From Okapia johnstoni (lineage: Eukaryota; Chordata; Mammalia; Artiodactyla; Giraffidae), in contig CM044310.1 of the NCBI GenBank assembly GCA_024291935.2, forward strand, positions 116,508,213-116,572,212: a DNA stretch of 64,000 bases. Reading direction: 5' to 3'. This document shows positions 9,988-19,900 of this stretch, in pieces. Positions within the stretch are counted from its first letter, which is position 1; every line of letters begins with the position of its first letter. Both the position numbers and the translations under genes were made by a program. The notes under the pieces are model-generated. The model was not told the DNA's origin, made no database searches, and saw only the letters and a list, made by a program, of their open reading frames with translations.

Positions 9988-12900
9988 ATGCGGATTCCCC
10001 GGCCTCAGCCCTGGGGGCTCGGTCTGCTGCTCGTCCTCCTGCCTTGGACGCTGAGCGCAGGTGAGGGGCTGCCGGGCACGAGGGAGGTGCCAGCCTTCGG
10101 GAATTGAGCGAAATCCGAGGTTCCCCGCTCGAGCCGGGAGACTTCCTTCTCGGCCTCATTTCGTCTGGTTTCCCACGACCTTCTCCCTTTGGCGGTGTGT
10201 CTGGAAAACACCTATCCCCTTCTTCCTGGGACTCTAGCCCCACCTCTGGGTCTGGCCTTCCCCGCCCCCCCCCCCCCCGCCAGGGTCTGGCCCCTCTGTC
10301 CGGGGTGGGGTCTTTTCTCTCTCGGGGTGTCTGTCCCATCTAGTTCCCCCGCCCCATCTGCTCTCTTCGCCGGCAGAGAACCATCGCTCGCTCAAGTACC
10401 ACTTCACCGCCGTGTCGGACCCCGCCGCGGGGACCCCTGCTTTCTGGGTTTCGGGCTGGCTGGGGCCCCAGCAGTACCTGAGCTATAATAACCTGCGGGC
10501 GCAGGCTGAGCCCTGCGGCGCGTGGGTCTGGGAAAGCCAGGTGTCCTGGTATTGGGAGAAAGAGACCACGGACCTGAGGAACCAGCAGATGCTCTTCCTC
10601 GAAGCTCTCCAAGTTTTAGGCGAAGGTGAGACGGGGACTTCCTGGGCTGGGAGCCTGCATCCCGGGTCTGAGGGAGGAGGGGACGCCGGCCCCCTGCTCC
10701 TGGGTCCCGCTCATCCGTGTGTGGGCACCCCAGGCCCCTTCACCATGCAGGGCCTGTTGGGCTGTGAGTTGGGCCCTGACAATGTCTCGGTGCCGGTGGC
10801 TAAGTTTGCCCTGAACGGCGAGGAGTTCATGATGTTTGACCCCAAGCTGGGCATCTGGGATGGTGAGTGGCCTGAGTCCCGGACCGTCAGTATCAAGTGG
10901 ACGGAGCAGCCAGAGGCAGTCAACAAGGAGAAGACCTTCCTCCTCTACTCCTGCCCGCACCGGCTGCTGGGGCATCTGGAGAGGGGCCGAGGCAACCTGG
11001 AGTGGAAGGGTGAGCAACCCCCTGATCACCGCAGGCCCCTTCCATTCCCACGGCCTCATCCTCTTCGCCAGCCTCTCCCCATCGGCCTCCCTGCCTCCAG
11101 CCCACCCTGCTCTCCCACAATCACGTCTCTGAGGGTCTTCCTCCACCCCCAGCGGTCCCCAGCCTCTCTCCTGCACACAGCCTTCCCTCAGGGCATGGCT
11201 CAGGCCCCTCGGCCTGGCATTTCGATCCCACGTGGCGTGGCCTCTGCCCCTCACCTCAGTCTCACCTGTCTCCATCTGCCCCACTCGGCCAGACGCAGTC
11301 ACCCAGAGCCCCTTGAGCTCACCCGGCCCTCCCATTTCTCCACCTTTGCCAGTTTCACCGGCGCCAGAGGCCACTGGTGTCAGGTTCCACTCTGGCCCTG
11401 AGGTTTTTTTCTCGCCTCCTTCAGACGCCCACAGGACCTTATGTGACCTCCATTCCACACAGCACGTGTCACTCTGAGCTATAATTATAGGCATGCCTAG
11501 GGAATTCAAGGGCTGCAGTTTAGAGCTCTTTTGTCCTCAGCCTCTCCAACATTGAATTTCCTGCTTCTAAGATCTCAGCCCTCAGTTCACACTCTCCTCC
11601 ACTAGGAGTCAGACGAAAGTTTTAAAAACATAAAATGAGCTCCCAGCACGCCAATGCTTAAAAGCAGACCAGAGATTCCCGCTAATCTTGGATGAAAATC
11701 CAAACTCGGCTCCAAGGCCTGCAAGCCCAGCATGGTCTGGCTGCTTTCCACTGCTGTAATTGCACAATGCCCCCAGCGACAGTGGACTTCTCCCTTTCCT
11801 CCAATATGCCAGGTTCTTTGCTCCCTCAGGGCCTTTGCACCAGCTGTTCCCGCTGCCTTTTTTAAAAAAATAATTAATTAATTAATTTACTTTCGGCTGT
11901 GTCAGGTCTTCATTGTGGCAACACTGCAGGCTTTGCTCTAGTTATGGTGCCCAGACCCAGTTGCCTCGCGGCACGTGGGATCTTAGTTCCCCAAGCAGGG
12001 ATCAAACCCCTGTCCCCTGCATTACGAGGTAGATTCTTAATCTCTGGACCACCAGAGTAGTCCCCAGTGTTCCCTTTGTTTTTGATTCTCTTCCTTGGTC
12101 TCCAGCCAGGACTGGGTCCTTTTCATGCTAGACGTTTGACCTTGAATGTCCACTCTTCAGTAGGGGCCTCCCTGGTTAAAGGGTGCCCCCCCCAATCGCA
12201 CCCCCATTATTGTCTCTCATGCCACTGTTTTTTGTCCATTCATTCATTATAGCATCTTTAATTTTTTGTTGTTTTTTTTCTCGAGGTGTGACTTACCTAT
12301 CTAAAGTACACTGCTCAGGGACTTTCCTGGTGGTTCAGTGGTTAAGACTCTGAGCTCCCAATGCAGTAGGCAAGGGTTTGATCCCTGGTCAGGGAACTAG
12401 ACCCACATGCCACACAGTATGGCCAAAAAAAAAAGTACATGGCTCAATTTTTTTTTTTTTTTTTTTTTTTGGCTGTGCTACTCAGGGATCAAACCTGTGC
12501 CCCCTGCATTGGAAGCACAGAGTCTTAACCACTGACCACTAGGAAAGTCCTTGAACCTGGAATTTATTTGTCCAGAAGTTTTATATTATGGATTAAAAAT
12601 TTTAAATAGTTATAGGACTACCACTCAATTGTAAAATTTCTTCTTGTGTCTGTTTGGGAACATTGTGTCTCTCAGGAATTTGTCAAGCTCATTTAAATTT
12701 CAAGTGTGCTGGCTTGAAATTTTTCATATTCTCTCACTATCTATTGAATGACTGTAGGGCCTGTCCTATTTTCCCTCACCACACTTTCATAGCCTGTTCC
12801 CGTTTCATTCATTCAGTTTTAAAATATTTACTTTTGGCTGTGTCGGGCCTTAGTTGTGGCATGCAGGATCTTCCCTTGCGGTGCTCGGGGTCTTCATTTC

Positions 12901-15189
12901 GGCGAGTGGGCTTCTCTCTAATTGTAGGGCATGGGCTCGGTAGTTGCAGTGCTCAGGCTTAGCATGTTGGATCTTAGTTCCCCGACCAGGAATCGTACCC
13001 ACATCTCCTGCATTGGAAGGCAAATTCTCAATCACTGGACACCAGCAAAGTCCTCTTTCATTTACATATATGCAAATATTCATCTCTCTGGTAGCTCAGA
13101 GAATCTGGTGGTAAAGAATCTGCCTGCAATGCAGGAGACCTGGGTTCTATGCCTGGGTTGGGAAGATCCCCTGGGGAAGGGAGTGGCTACTTACTCCAGT
13201 ATTCTTGCCTGGAGAGTCCCATGGACTAAGGAGCCTGATGTGCTATAGTCCATGGGGTCACCGAGAGTTGGACATGACTGAGCTACTAACACACTCCTTT
13301 CATTAGAACACAAGCTCCATGAGGACGGGGACTTTTGTCTGTCTTGTTCACTGCTGTATCTCTAGTGCCTGGAAGAGTGCCTGGCACATCCTATGGTAGA
13401 TGTGTGTATGTGTCACTGTAGGAAGGACTGGAAGAGAGATGGATACCCTCGTGGTGGACAGGCTGGATATCAGTACCCCTAAGAAGGCCTTTCCCCCTTT
13501 ATCGTTATGCTCTCTAGGCTCAGGACAGCATAAGGGATGATCAGGTGTAGCATGGGGGCTTCCCAGGTGGCACAGTAGTAAAGAATCCACCTGCCATTGT
13601 AGGAGACGCAAGAGACGCAGGTTCGATCCCTGGGTCCGGAAGATCCCCTGGAGTAGGAAATGGCAACCCACTCCAGTATTCTTGCCTGGAGAGTCCCATG
13701 GACGGAGGAGCCTGGTGGGCTATGGTCCATGGGGTCGCAAAGAGTCGGACACGACTGAGCGACTGCGCACACAGCACAGAGCAGCACAAGGCACATGGTG
13801 GGGCCTGCTGGGTGGAGGGGAAAGGATGGAGGCCTCTCTCTGTCTCTGTGCAACCCTGGGCCTGGTCCTGGGGGTCCCTGGGCCTGGGGCTTAGGCCTGT
13901 CTGTCTGTTCGTCTGCAGAGCCACCCTCCATGCGCCTGAAGGCCCGACCCGGCAGCCCCGGCCTCTCTGTGCTCACCTGCAGTGCCTTCTCCTTCTACCC
14001 ACCTGAGCTGAAGCTGCACTTCCTGCGGAACGGGCTGGACGCTGGCTCTGGTGAGATGGACATGGGCCCCAACGGCGACGGCTCCTTCTATGCCTGGTCA
14101 TCACTCACAGTCAAGAGAGGCGACGAGTACCACTACCGTTGCATGGTGCAGCATGCGGGGCTGCCCCAGCCCCTCACGGTGGAGCTGGGTGAGGTCCTGC
14201 TGGGGAACTGTGCTCCCGACTTCCGACTTCCGGTTGTCTTTTCTCCCTCTGCTGCAGCAACCCTCCCTGAGTCTGACTGCTTTCTGCTCCACCACTGCCA
14301 GTTCATCCAAAGCCTGACAGCCTTTTGTCCTGCATTGCTTGCCTCCCCGAGCCTGAGTGCCTTCCATCCTGCTGCTGCTGGCCTCGTTGATTCTGGCCAC
14401 CCGTTAACCGCTATGGGAAGTCCTCCCTAAGTCTGACCACCTGCCGTCCTGCTGCTGCTAGTCTTCAGGGAGTCTGACCATTCGTTGTCTGCTGCTGCAA
14501 GGCCTCTATGAGTCTGATGTTCTACTGCTCTGTGCCCACCCCTCCTCTCCAAGTTGGAACACCGCCTGCTCTGCTGCTACAGGTCCCTTGACCAGAGTGA
14601 TTGAGACCCCTCTTGCTACAGCTGGTTCTTATACCCAACCCGGGGGCTTTCTAGATCTGGAACATCCTGGGAGTGGCCTTCCCTTTATCCACACCCACTC
14701 CCCACATCCTAGTGCTGGTATCTCTGGGGTTGGGAGGGACTGCGAACTCCCAGTCCCCTGTCCTGACTCAGATGTGGCAGAGGGTTCCTTAAATATCTCA
14801 CAACATTCTCTGACTGCAGAATCACCAGCCAGGACTTCGGTGCCAGTAGTCGGAATTGTCATCGGCTTCTTTCTGCTCCTGACAGTGGCTGCGGGAGGAG
14901 CTCTCCTGTGGAGAAGGATGAGGAAGGGGCTGCCAGGTGTGGGACAGGAAGAGGGAGGTGCCTCAAGAGAGAGGGGTAGAGACCCCCTCCAAAAGAGGGA
15001 GACACATTCCTGCAGGGACAGAGAAGGACAGAGACCCAGAGGGAGATGGGGAGAAAGAAAACTAGAGGGGAGAAAGAGACTCAGAGGGGGATAGAAATCC
15101 ATAGAGTAGGACAGAGACTGAAAAAGACACAAAGACACACACAAACACCACACACACACACACACCCCCCCCACACACACACACACACA

Positions 15190-15222
<33 letters not shown>

Positions 15223-15236
15223 CCCACACACAAACA

Positions 15237-15274
<38 letters not shown>

Positions 15275-15389
15275 CACATACAAACACCACACACACACAC
15301 ACACACACACACCACACACATACCACACACACACACACAACACCACACACACATACACCACACACACACACACAAACACCACACACATA

Positions 15390-15464
<75 letters not shown>

Positions 15465-15616
15465 GGGGGGAGGGGCAGTCAGAGACCCGGAGGATTTCAA
15501 AGATTCTGATGATCTCCCCTGTCCCTCTTTTCTCAGCTCCTTGGATCTCTTTCCGTGGGGAGGATGTTGGGGCCCTCCTGCCCACTCCCGGCCTGTCCAA
15601 GGATGGTGAATCTTAG
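9988..15616 (+). CDS. FCGRT: FCGRT, neonatal Fc receptor (FcRn) large subunit
   Basis: MHC class I-like heavy chain that pairs with beta-2-microglobulin. It binds IgG and albumin at acidic endosomal pH and recycles or transcytoses them. Coding exons: 9988-10060, 10377-10625, 10734-11009, 13919-14188, 14820-14936, 15537-15616. All introns are GT-AG and phase 1, giving 354 aa, the usual ruminant length. The signal peptide is residues 1-24; mature protein starts ENHRS. Alpha1 is about 25-107, alpha2 108-199 (N-glycosylation site in DNVSV), and the Ig-like alpha3 200-289. A transmembrane helix covers 297-320, followed by a basic stop (RRMRK). The tail carries the tryptophan signal PWISF and a GEDVGALL acidic dileucine used in endocytic sorting. 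IgG-contact residues are seen as GEEF and EWPE; the first residue of EWPE is Glu where human has Asp, as I recall for rodents too. The His in SCPH and the following His are kept. Start chosen because it opens the signal peptide directly before a donor site. Confidence 0.98.
11865..12062 (-). mobile_element. CHR-type SINE in FCGRT intron 3
   Basis: Reverse copy: ggctgtgtcaggtcttcatt, then ttagttccccaagcagggat, ending at ctggaccaccagagtag. Confidence 0.85.
12318..12552. mobile_element. Two CHR-type SINEs, head to head
   Basis: 12318-12435 is a plus copy (actttcctggtggttcagtg). 12448-12552 is a short minus copy starting at a poly-T and ending gtcttaaccactgaccac. Confidence 0.8.
12820..13055 (-). 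mobile_element. CHR-type SINE in FCGRT intron 3
   Basis: Reverse copy: ggctgtgtcgggccttagtt, then ccccgaccaggaatcgtacc, ending near aatcactggacaccag. Confidence 0.85.
13083..13297 (+). mobile_element. Bov-tA SINE
   Basis: Contains gtaaagaatctgcctgcaat, gggttgggaagatcccctgg, and a ggggtcaccgagagttgg tail. Confidence 0.9.
13557..13777 (+). mobile_element. Bov-tA SINE
   Basis: Starts gggcttcccaggtggcacag and ends gagtcggacacgactgagcg. It lies about 140 bases before the FCGRT alpha3 exon. Confidence 0.92.
14235..14580 (+). repeat. Diverged minisatellite in FCGRT intron 4
   Basis: Degenerate tandem units of about 40-70 bases. Each has a GAGTCTGAC-like part followed by a CCTGCTGCTGC-like part. 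Recognisable GTCTGA cores begin near 14271, 14431, 14472 and 14512, with CTGCTGC blocks between them. Confidence 0.7.
15126..15461. repeat. (AC)n microsatellite in FCGRT intron 5
   Basis: Roughly 335 bases of AC repeat with small interruptions (CCC, AAC, ATAC). It fills over half of the 600-base intron and ends 75 bases before the acceptor of the exon encoding the cytoplasmic tail. The long Val-Cys and His-Thr open frames here come from the repeat only. Confidence 0.97.
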
Positions 15617-15898
15617 GATAAAAATGCATTCCCAGCAACTGCCGATCATCCCCCATCCTGGCTGTTACCAGCTAATGTCCTCAGGTCCTTTTCATGCTGT
15701 GAGACCTCCGGGAATCCTGGTATTTTTGAGCCTCTGGAAGGAGCCCGATGCCCTCCCTCTGGATTTCTCCTCCTGTGATCTGCCTCAGTTCCCCCTCCTG
15801 ATATATATGGTTCTTTTCCAGCTCCACATATAACATGGGTTTGGACCCGCATCGTTATGTTCTCATCGTTTCAACTTTTTTAGGGAATTGTGAGGGGG

Positions 15899-15904
15899 AA
15901 TAAA
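15899..15904 (+). terminator. FCGRT: FCGRT poly(A) signal
   Basis: Canonical AATAAA, 283 bases after the FCGRT stop codon. Cleavage is expected near 15920, giving a 3' UTR of about 300 nt. Confidence 0.85.
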
Positions 15905-16239
15905 TGGTGTAAGCCTTGGGTTTCAAATCTCTCCTGAGGCTAACTTGTTGCCATGGTGGAATTTGCCAATTTTATATACCAAGTCATGTATTTTTAATGA
16001 ATAAATTTCACAAATATTTACTGGATGTTTGTGCCAGGCATTTTGAGGAATTCTTGGATGGAGTCTGATCTGACTTCTTGGTGTAGCGGAAGAGTTGTTC
16101 TCTCCTTGAGGAAAAGGAAAGCCTCCTCTGGCTCCTAAGTTGCCTTTCCTAAAACCTGCGGACAAGGGGAAAGAGATAAAAATACATCTCCCGTGAGGCT
16201 TTGAAGCTAGAGCAACTGGAGGTGGTCGCGCAGGGCGCC

Positions 16240-16550
16240 CTGACGCCTGCCGGGAGTCGTAGTTCCCCCGACTGTGTCAACCCGGAGTTGCCCACTTCGC
16301 CTTCACTGGGAAGGGGCGGGGCCGAGCCTCGCGGGGCCGCGCTTTCCTTTGTGGACGTGGCGAGGGGCGCCCTTGGCCCGCCCTGCTCTCACTGGCCCCG
16401 CCCCATGAGGCCCTCAAGAGCGCTCATTGGCTAGGGGGCGGGGCCTCTGCTCTTCAGGAGGCGGGGCCTAGCTGGAGAGCGGCCAAATTGGGCATCTTTT
16501 TGGAGAACGCAGGGTGGAACGTAGAGAGCGAAGTGAAGCTATCTGATCCG
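16240..16550 (+). promoter_or_regulatory. RCN3: RCN3 CpG promoter and noncoding exon 1
   Basis: A GC-rich segment with several GC boxes (about 16314-16321, 16434-16446, 16459-16468) and an inverted CCAAT box (ATTGG at 16426-16430). An ACGTGG element, like part of an unfolded-protein-response site, is at 16355-16360. A noncoding first exon probably ends at 16550, where ctgatccg is followed by the donor gtaaag. It joins the exon that begins at 16967. Confidence 0.75.
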
Positions 16551-16972
16551 GTAAAGGGAGGCGGGGGCGGGTGGCCTGTCCAGGGAGGACGGTTGGGTCC
16601 GCTTGGGTGGAGGATTGGGGACCAGGCTGAAAGCGATGCCCGCGAACCTGCAAGATTTCTCTCTGGCCACGACCCTGCCCTGAACTATGCGTGGGAAGTG
16701 CGCCACGTCTCCTGCTTGAATCCTACCCTCTTGGAGCTCTGGTACTCCTCTGGGACTTCCTCGGAGGATTCGGTCCTCACAGCTGGTTAACCTCTGAGAA
16801 TCCCGCCTTCCTTTCCCCATTCCTGTCCTTTCTTGAGGCCTAAACTTTGCAGCCAGCTACCAGTTCTCTGTCCTGTTCTAGGTTCCCCTGGCCCCATCCC
16901 CATCCTCCTCCCATCCTCTCTCTGTCCTGCTCTCTGTGACCCTGACTCCTAGCCTCCATTCCTCAGGGACTG

Positions 16973-19900
16973 ATGATGTGGCCACCCTCACTTCTGCTGC
17001 TGCTGTTGCTGCTCAGGCGTGGAGCCCAGGGAAAGCCATCTCCTGATGCCGGCCCTCATGGCCAGGGGAGGGTGCACCACGCGGCCCCCCTGAGCGAAGC
17101 CCCTCATGATGATGCTCACGGGAACTTCCAATATGATCATGAGGCTTTTCTGGGACGAGAAGTGGCCAAAGAATTCGACCAACTCACCCCGGAGGAAAGC
17201 CAAGCTCGTCTGGGGTAGGAGAGAGATGGAGGGGGAGGAGGATTGTAATTTTAAAGAGGGAGGTTAGGGGAGCCCTCAGTGAGAAGGTGATATTTGAACC
17301 ACGTGGGTATATGGAGAAATAGCATTCCAGGCAGAGGGAACTGTAAGTTCAAAGGCCCCGAGGCGGGAGGGGGAATGATGTGCCTGGTGTATCTGAAAAA
17401 CAGAGAGGTCTATGTGACTGGAGCCCAGTGAGCAGAGGGAGAGAGTAGGAGGTAGTGGCAGAGAGAAGAAGGGGTCAGGTTGTGCAGGGCCTTTGGGGGG
17501 ATGAGAGCTATGGAATGGCTCTGAAGGAAGAGGTGAGCCGACTCAGGTTTTAACAGGATCCCTCTGGTTGTCATTCAGGGAACAGACTATAGGGAGCAAG
17601 AAGCAGAGAGCCCGTTGAGGAAGGGACTGCAGTCTTCCAGGTGGGAGATAAGAGACCAGGGTATCCTGACTCAGGGTGGAGATAGCCATGATGGTCAGCT
17701 ATGCTGGCTGGAGTATTGTGCATGGATGGAGTTGGATGAAGTAGGCTAACGCATTTGTGGTCGCGCTTACTACAATGCCCAGCACTGTTCAAAGGGCTTC
17801 CCAGGCTTAACTCATTCAATCCCAACATCCACAATGTGATGTTGGGGTTATTTATTCCCATTTTACAGAGGGGGAAACTAAGGCACAGAGAGGTTATATG
17901 ACTTGCCCACAGTCACACGGCCAGCAAGAAGAGGCAGCAGGATTTGAACCTTAATGTCTGGGTCTAGAGTCTAAGCTCTTAACCACAGCTCGAACCTCAG
18001 GGTCGCCGGACCGCGACTAGTCAGAGCAGAGACAACATAACGCTGGAGGGACGGGTCAGTGACCTGGGCAGGGCCATCTCAAATTGGATTCTGGGCACTG
18101 GGTCGAGGGGTTTTGGGATGGTGACAGGAAGAAGGGCTCTGTTAGCGATCGGGCGAGGACACAGACGAATGACGGGGCGTTACCAGGGGAGAGGAATGGG
18201 ACCTGGGAACCGACAGGGGTGGCCTGAGAGAAGGGGCATGACGTGGTGGCCCAAAGGGGCTTAACATGCGACACGGAGGTGTGCAGGATCGGGCTGGGGC
18301 TCGGAGAGGAGAGGGTGAAGGCCGAGCCCGTCGTGTTGGGGGTGATAGTCATAGGGCAAAGCCTGATAACGGCCAGGAAAAAACAGGCGTAAGGGGGGAG
18401 TCGCAGAATACCTCGGGACTGCAGGGATGTCGGCCTGAGCTGGACGCGCGCGGCCAGGGAGGGGGCGGAGCAGAGGGCGGGGCTAGCGGGCCAGGAGATT
18501 GGCGGGACCAGGGGAGGGGGCGGGGCCTGAGACGGTGCGGGGCAGGTCCGGACCGCATGTTTCCGTGGCATTCGGAGTTCAGAGTGAGCCTTGGGACAGG
18601 GGATCTGCGGGCGATGTGCGCAGTGTGATTCCCCGCTCTCTGCCCTGTCCCAGCTCTTTCAAGTGAGAGATGGAACACGCGCAGGGTTGAGAGGTGGGGC
18701 CAAAGTGGAGGGTGGGACCCTGGATTGTCATAGGTCCTTCCCCCAAGCCGGCGAGTTGTAGAGCGCAGCGTCAGCCACAGGACCGCTGCATCTCGCAAAA
18801 GAGGTTATCGCCTCTGGGAACGGAGCCTGGATTGAGAGGGCGGAGCCCTAAGGTGGGAGTGGTCCTGGGATTGACAGACTCCTCCCCCCGATTTGCCGGC
18901 AGGGACAGCATTTTCAGTCCTATATGGGGCTGTGTCTCGAGTGTCTAGAAGAAGGCGGGACCCGGGGTGGGCGGGGCCGGAGACTGATGTGCGCCCGCTC
19001 CGGCTCGCAGGCGCATCGTGGACCGCATGGACCGCGCCGGGGACGGGGATGGCTGGGTGTCGCTGGCCGAGCTCCGCTCGTGGATCGCACACACGCAGCA
19101 GCGGCACATACGGGACTCAGTGAGCGCGGCGTGGAACACGTACGACACAGACCGCGACGGGCGTGTGGGTTGGGAGGAGCTGCGCAACGCCACCTACGGC
19201 CACTATGAGCCGGGTACGCAGCGAGAACCGACCCCTGGTCCCCCCACACACCGCGACCCGGACCTTAGTGACACCTTCATCCCGAGAACCTCAAGCCACG
19301 TTAACCAGATCCCTAACCTTTGACTTCTCACCGTTGACCAGGGCCTACCCCCAATCCCTGATCTCTGGTTTCTCATTCTGACATCCACTGGGGGCCTCAG
19401 TTTCTTGACCAGGAACATCTAAACGCCTGAGCCCTATCAGCCTGACCTTTGACCTCTGACTTCTCATCCTGAGAACCCCAAAGCCATTTCCTCTGCCTCT
19501 GCCTCTGGATTCCCACCTCTCCATCGCCAGGCCCCAGCGTTCTGCCCCACCATGGCTCTTATCCTCTGGCACCTGAACCCTCACCCCAGCCTCCCCCTCC
19601 AGACTGTTCTTCACATACCCTCAGGGGGATCGTTCCACACTCAGAGCTGACCCTGACCTTCCTTTGCTCACAGCCTCCCATGGCTCCCCAGGGTCCTCAG
19701 GCTCACCCAACCTCAGCCCCACTTCAGCCAGCCTTCCACTTTCGATTTTCTACATTTTCTGTCCAAGCTAAATGGATCTTCTGCAGTTCCCCTGAACTTT
19801 CATGCTCTGCAAACCTCTGCACTCTGCACATACTGTTGTTTCCTTTGCTGAAAACGCTCTTCCCTTCCTCTGTTCCCAGCACGCTGAGTCAGTAAACTGC

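Larger units (their letters stand above)
11010..13918 (+). other. FCGRT: FCGRT intron 3 (2.9 kb), repeat-rich
   Basis: The longest FCGRT intron, separating the alpha2 and alpha3 exons. The first 850 bases hold nothing I recognise. The rest is SINEs: CHR-type at 11865-12062 (-), 12318-12435 (+), 12448-12552 (-) and 12820-13055 (-), and Bov-tA at 13083-13297 (+) and 13557-13777 (+). No extra exon is seen. Confidence 0.85.

Noticed and set aside
10616..11509. 297-codon minus-strand frame opposite FCGRT
   Set aside because: Antisense of FCGRT exons 2-3 and introns; composition artefact.
14629..15600. 323-codon minus-strand open frame rich in Val-Cys, and the plus-strand His-Thr frames
   Set aside because: Translation of the (AC)n/(TG)n microsatellite in FCGRT intron 5, not a protein.
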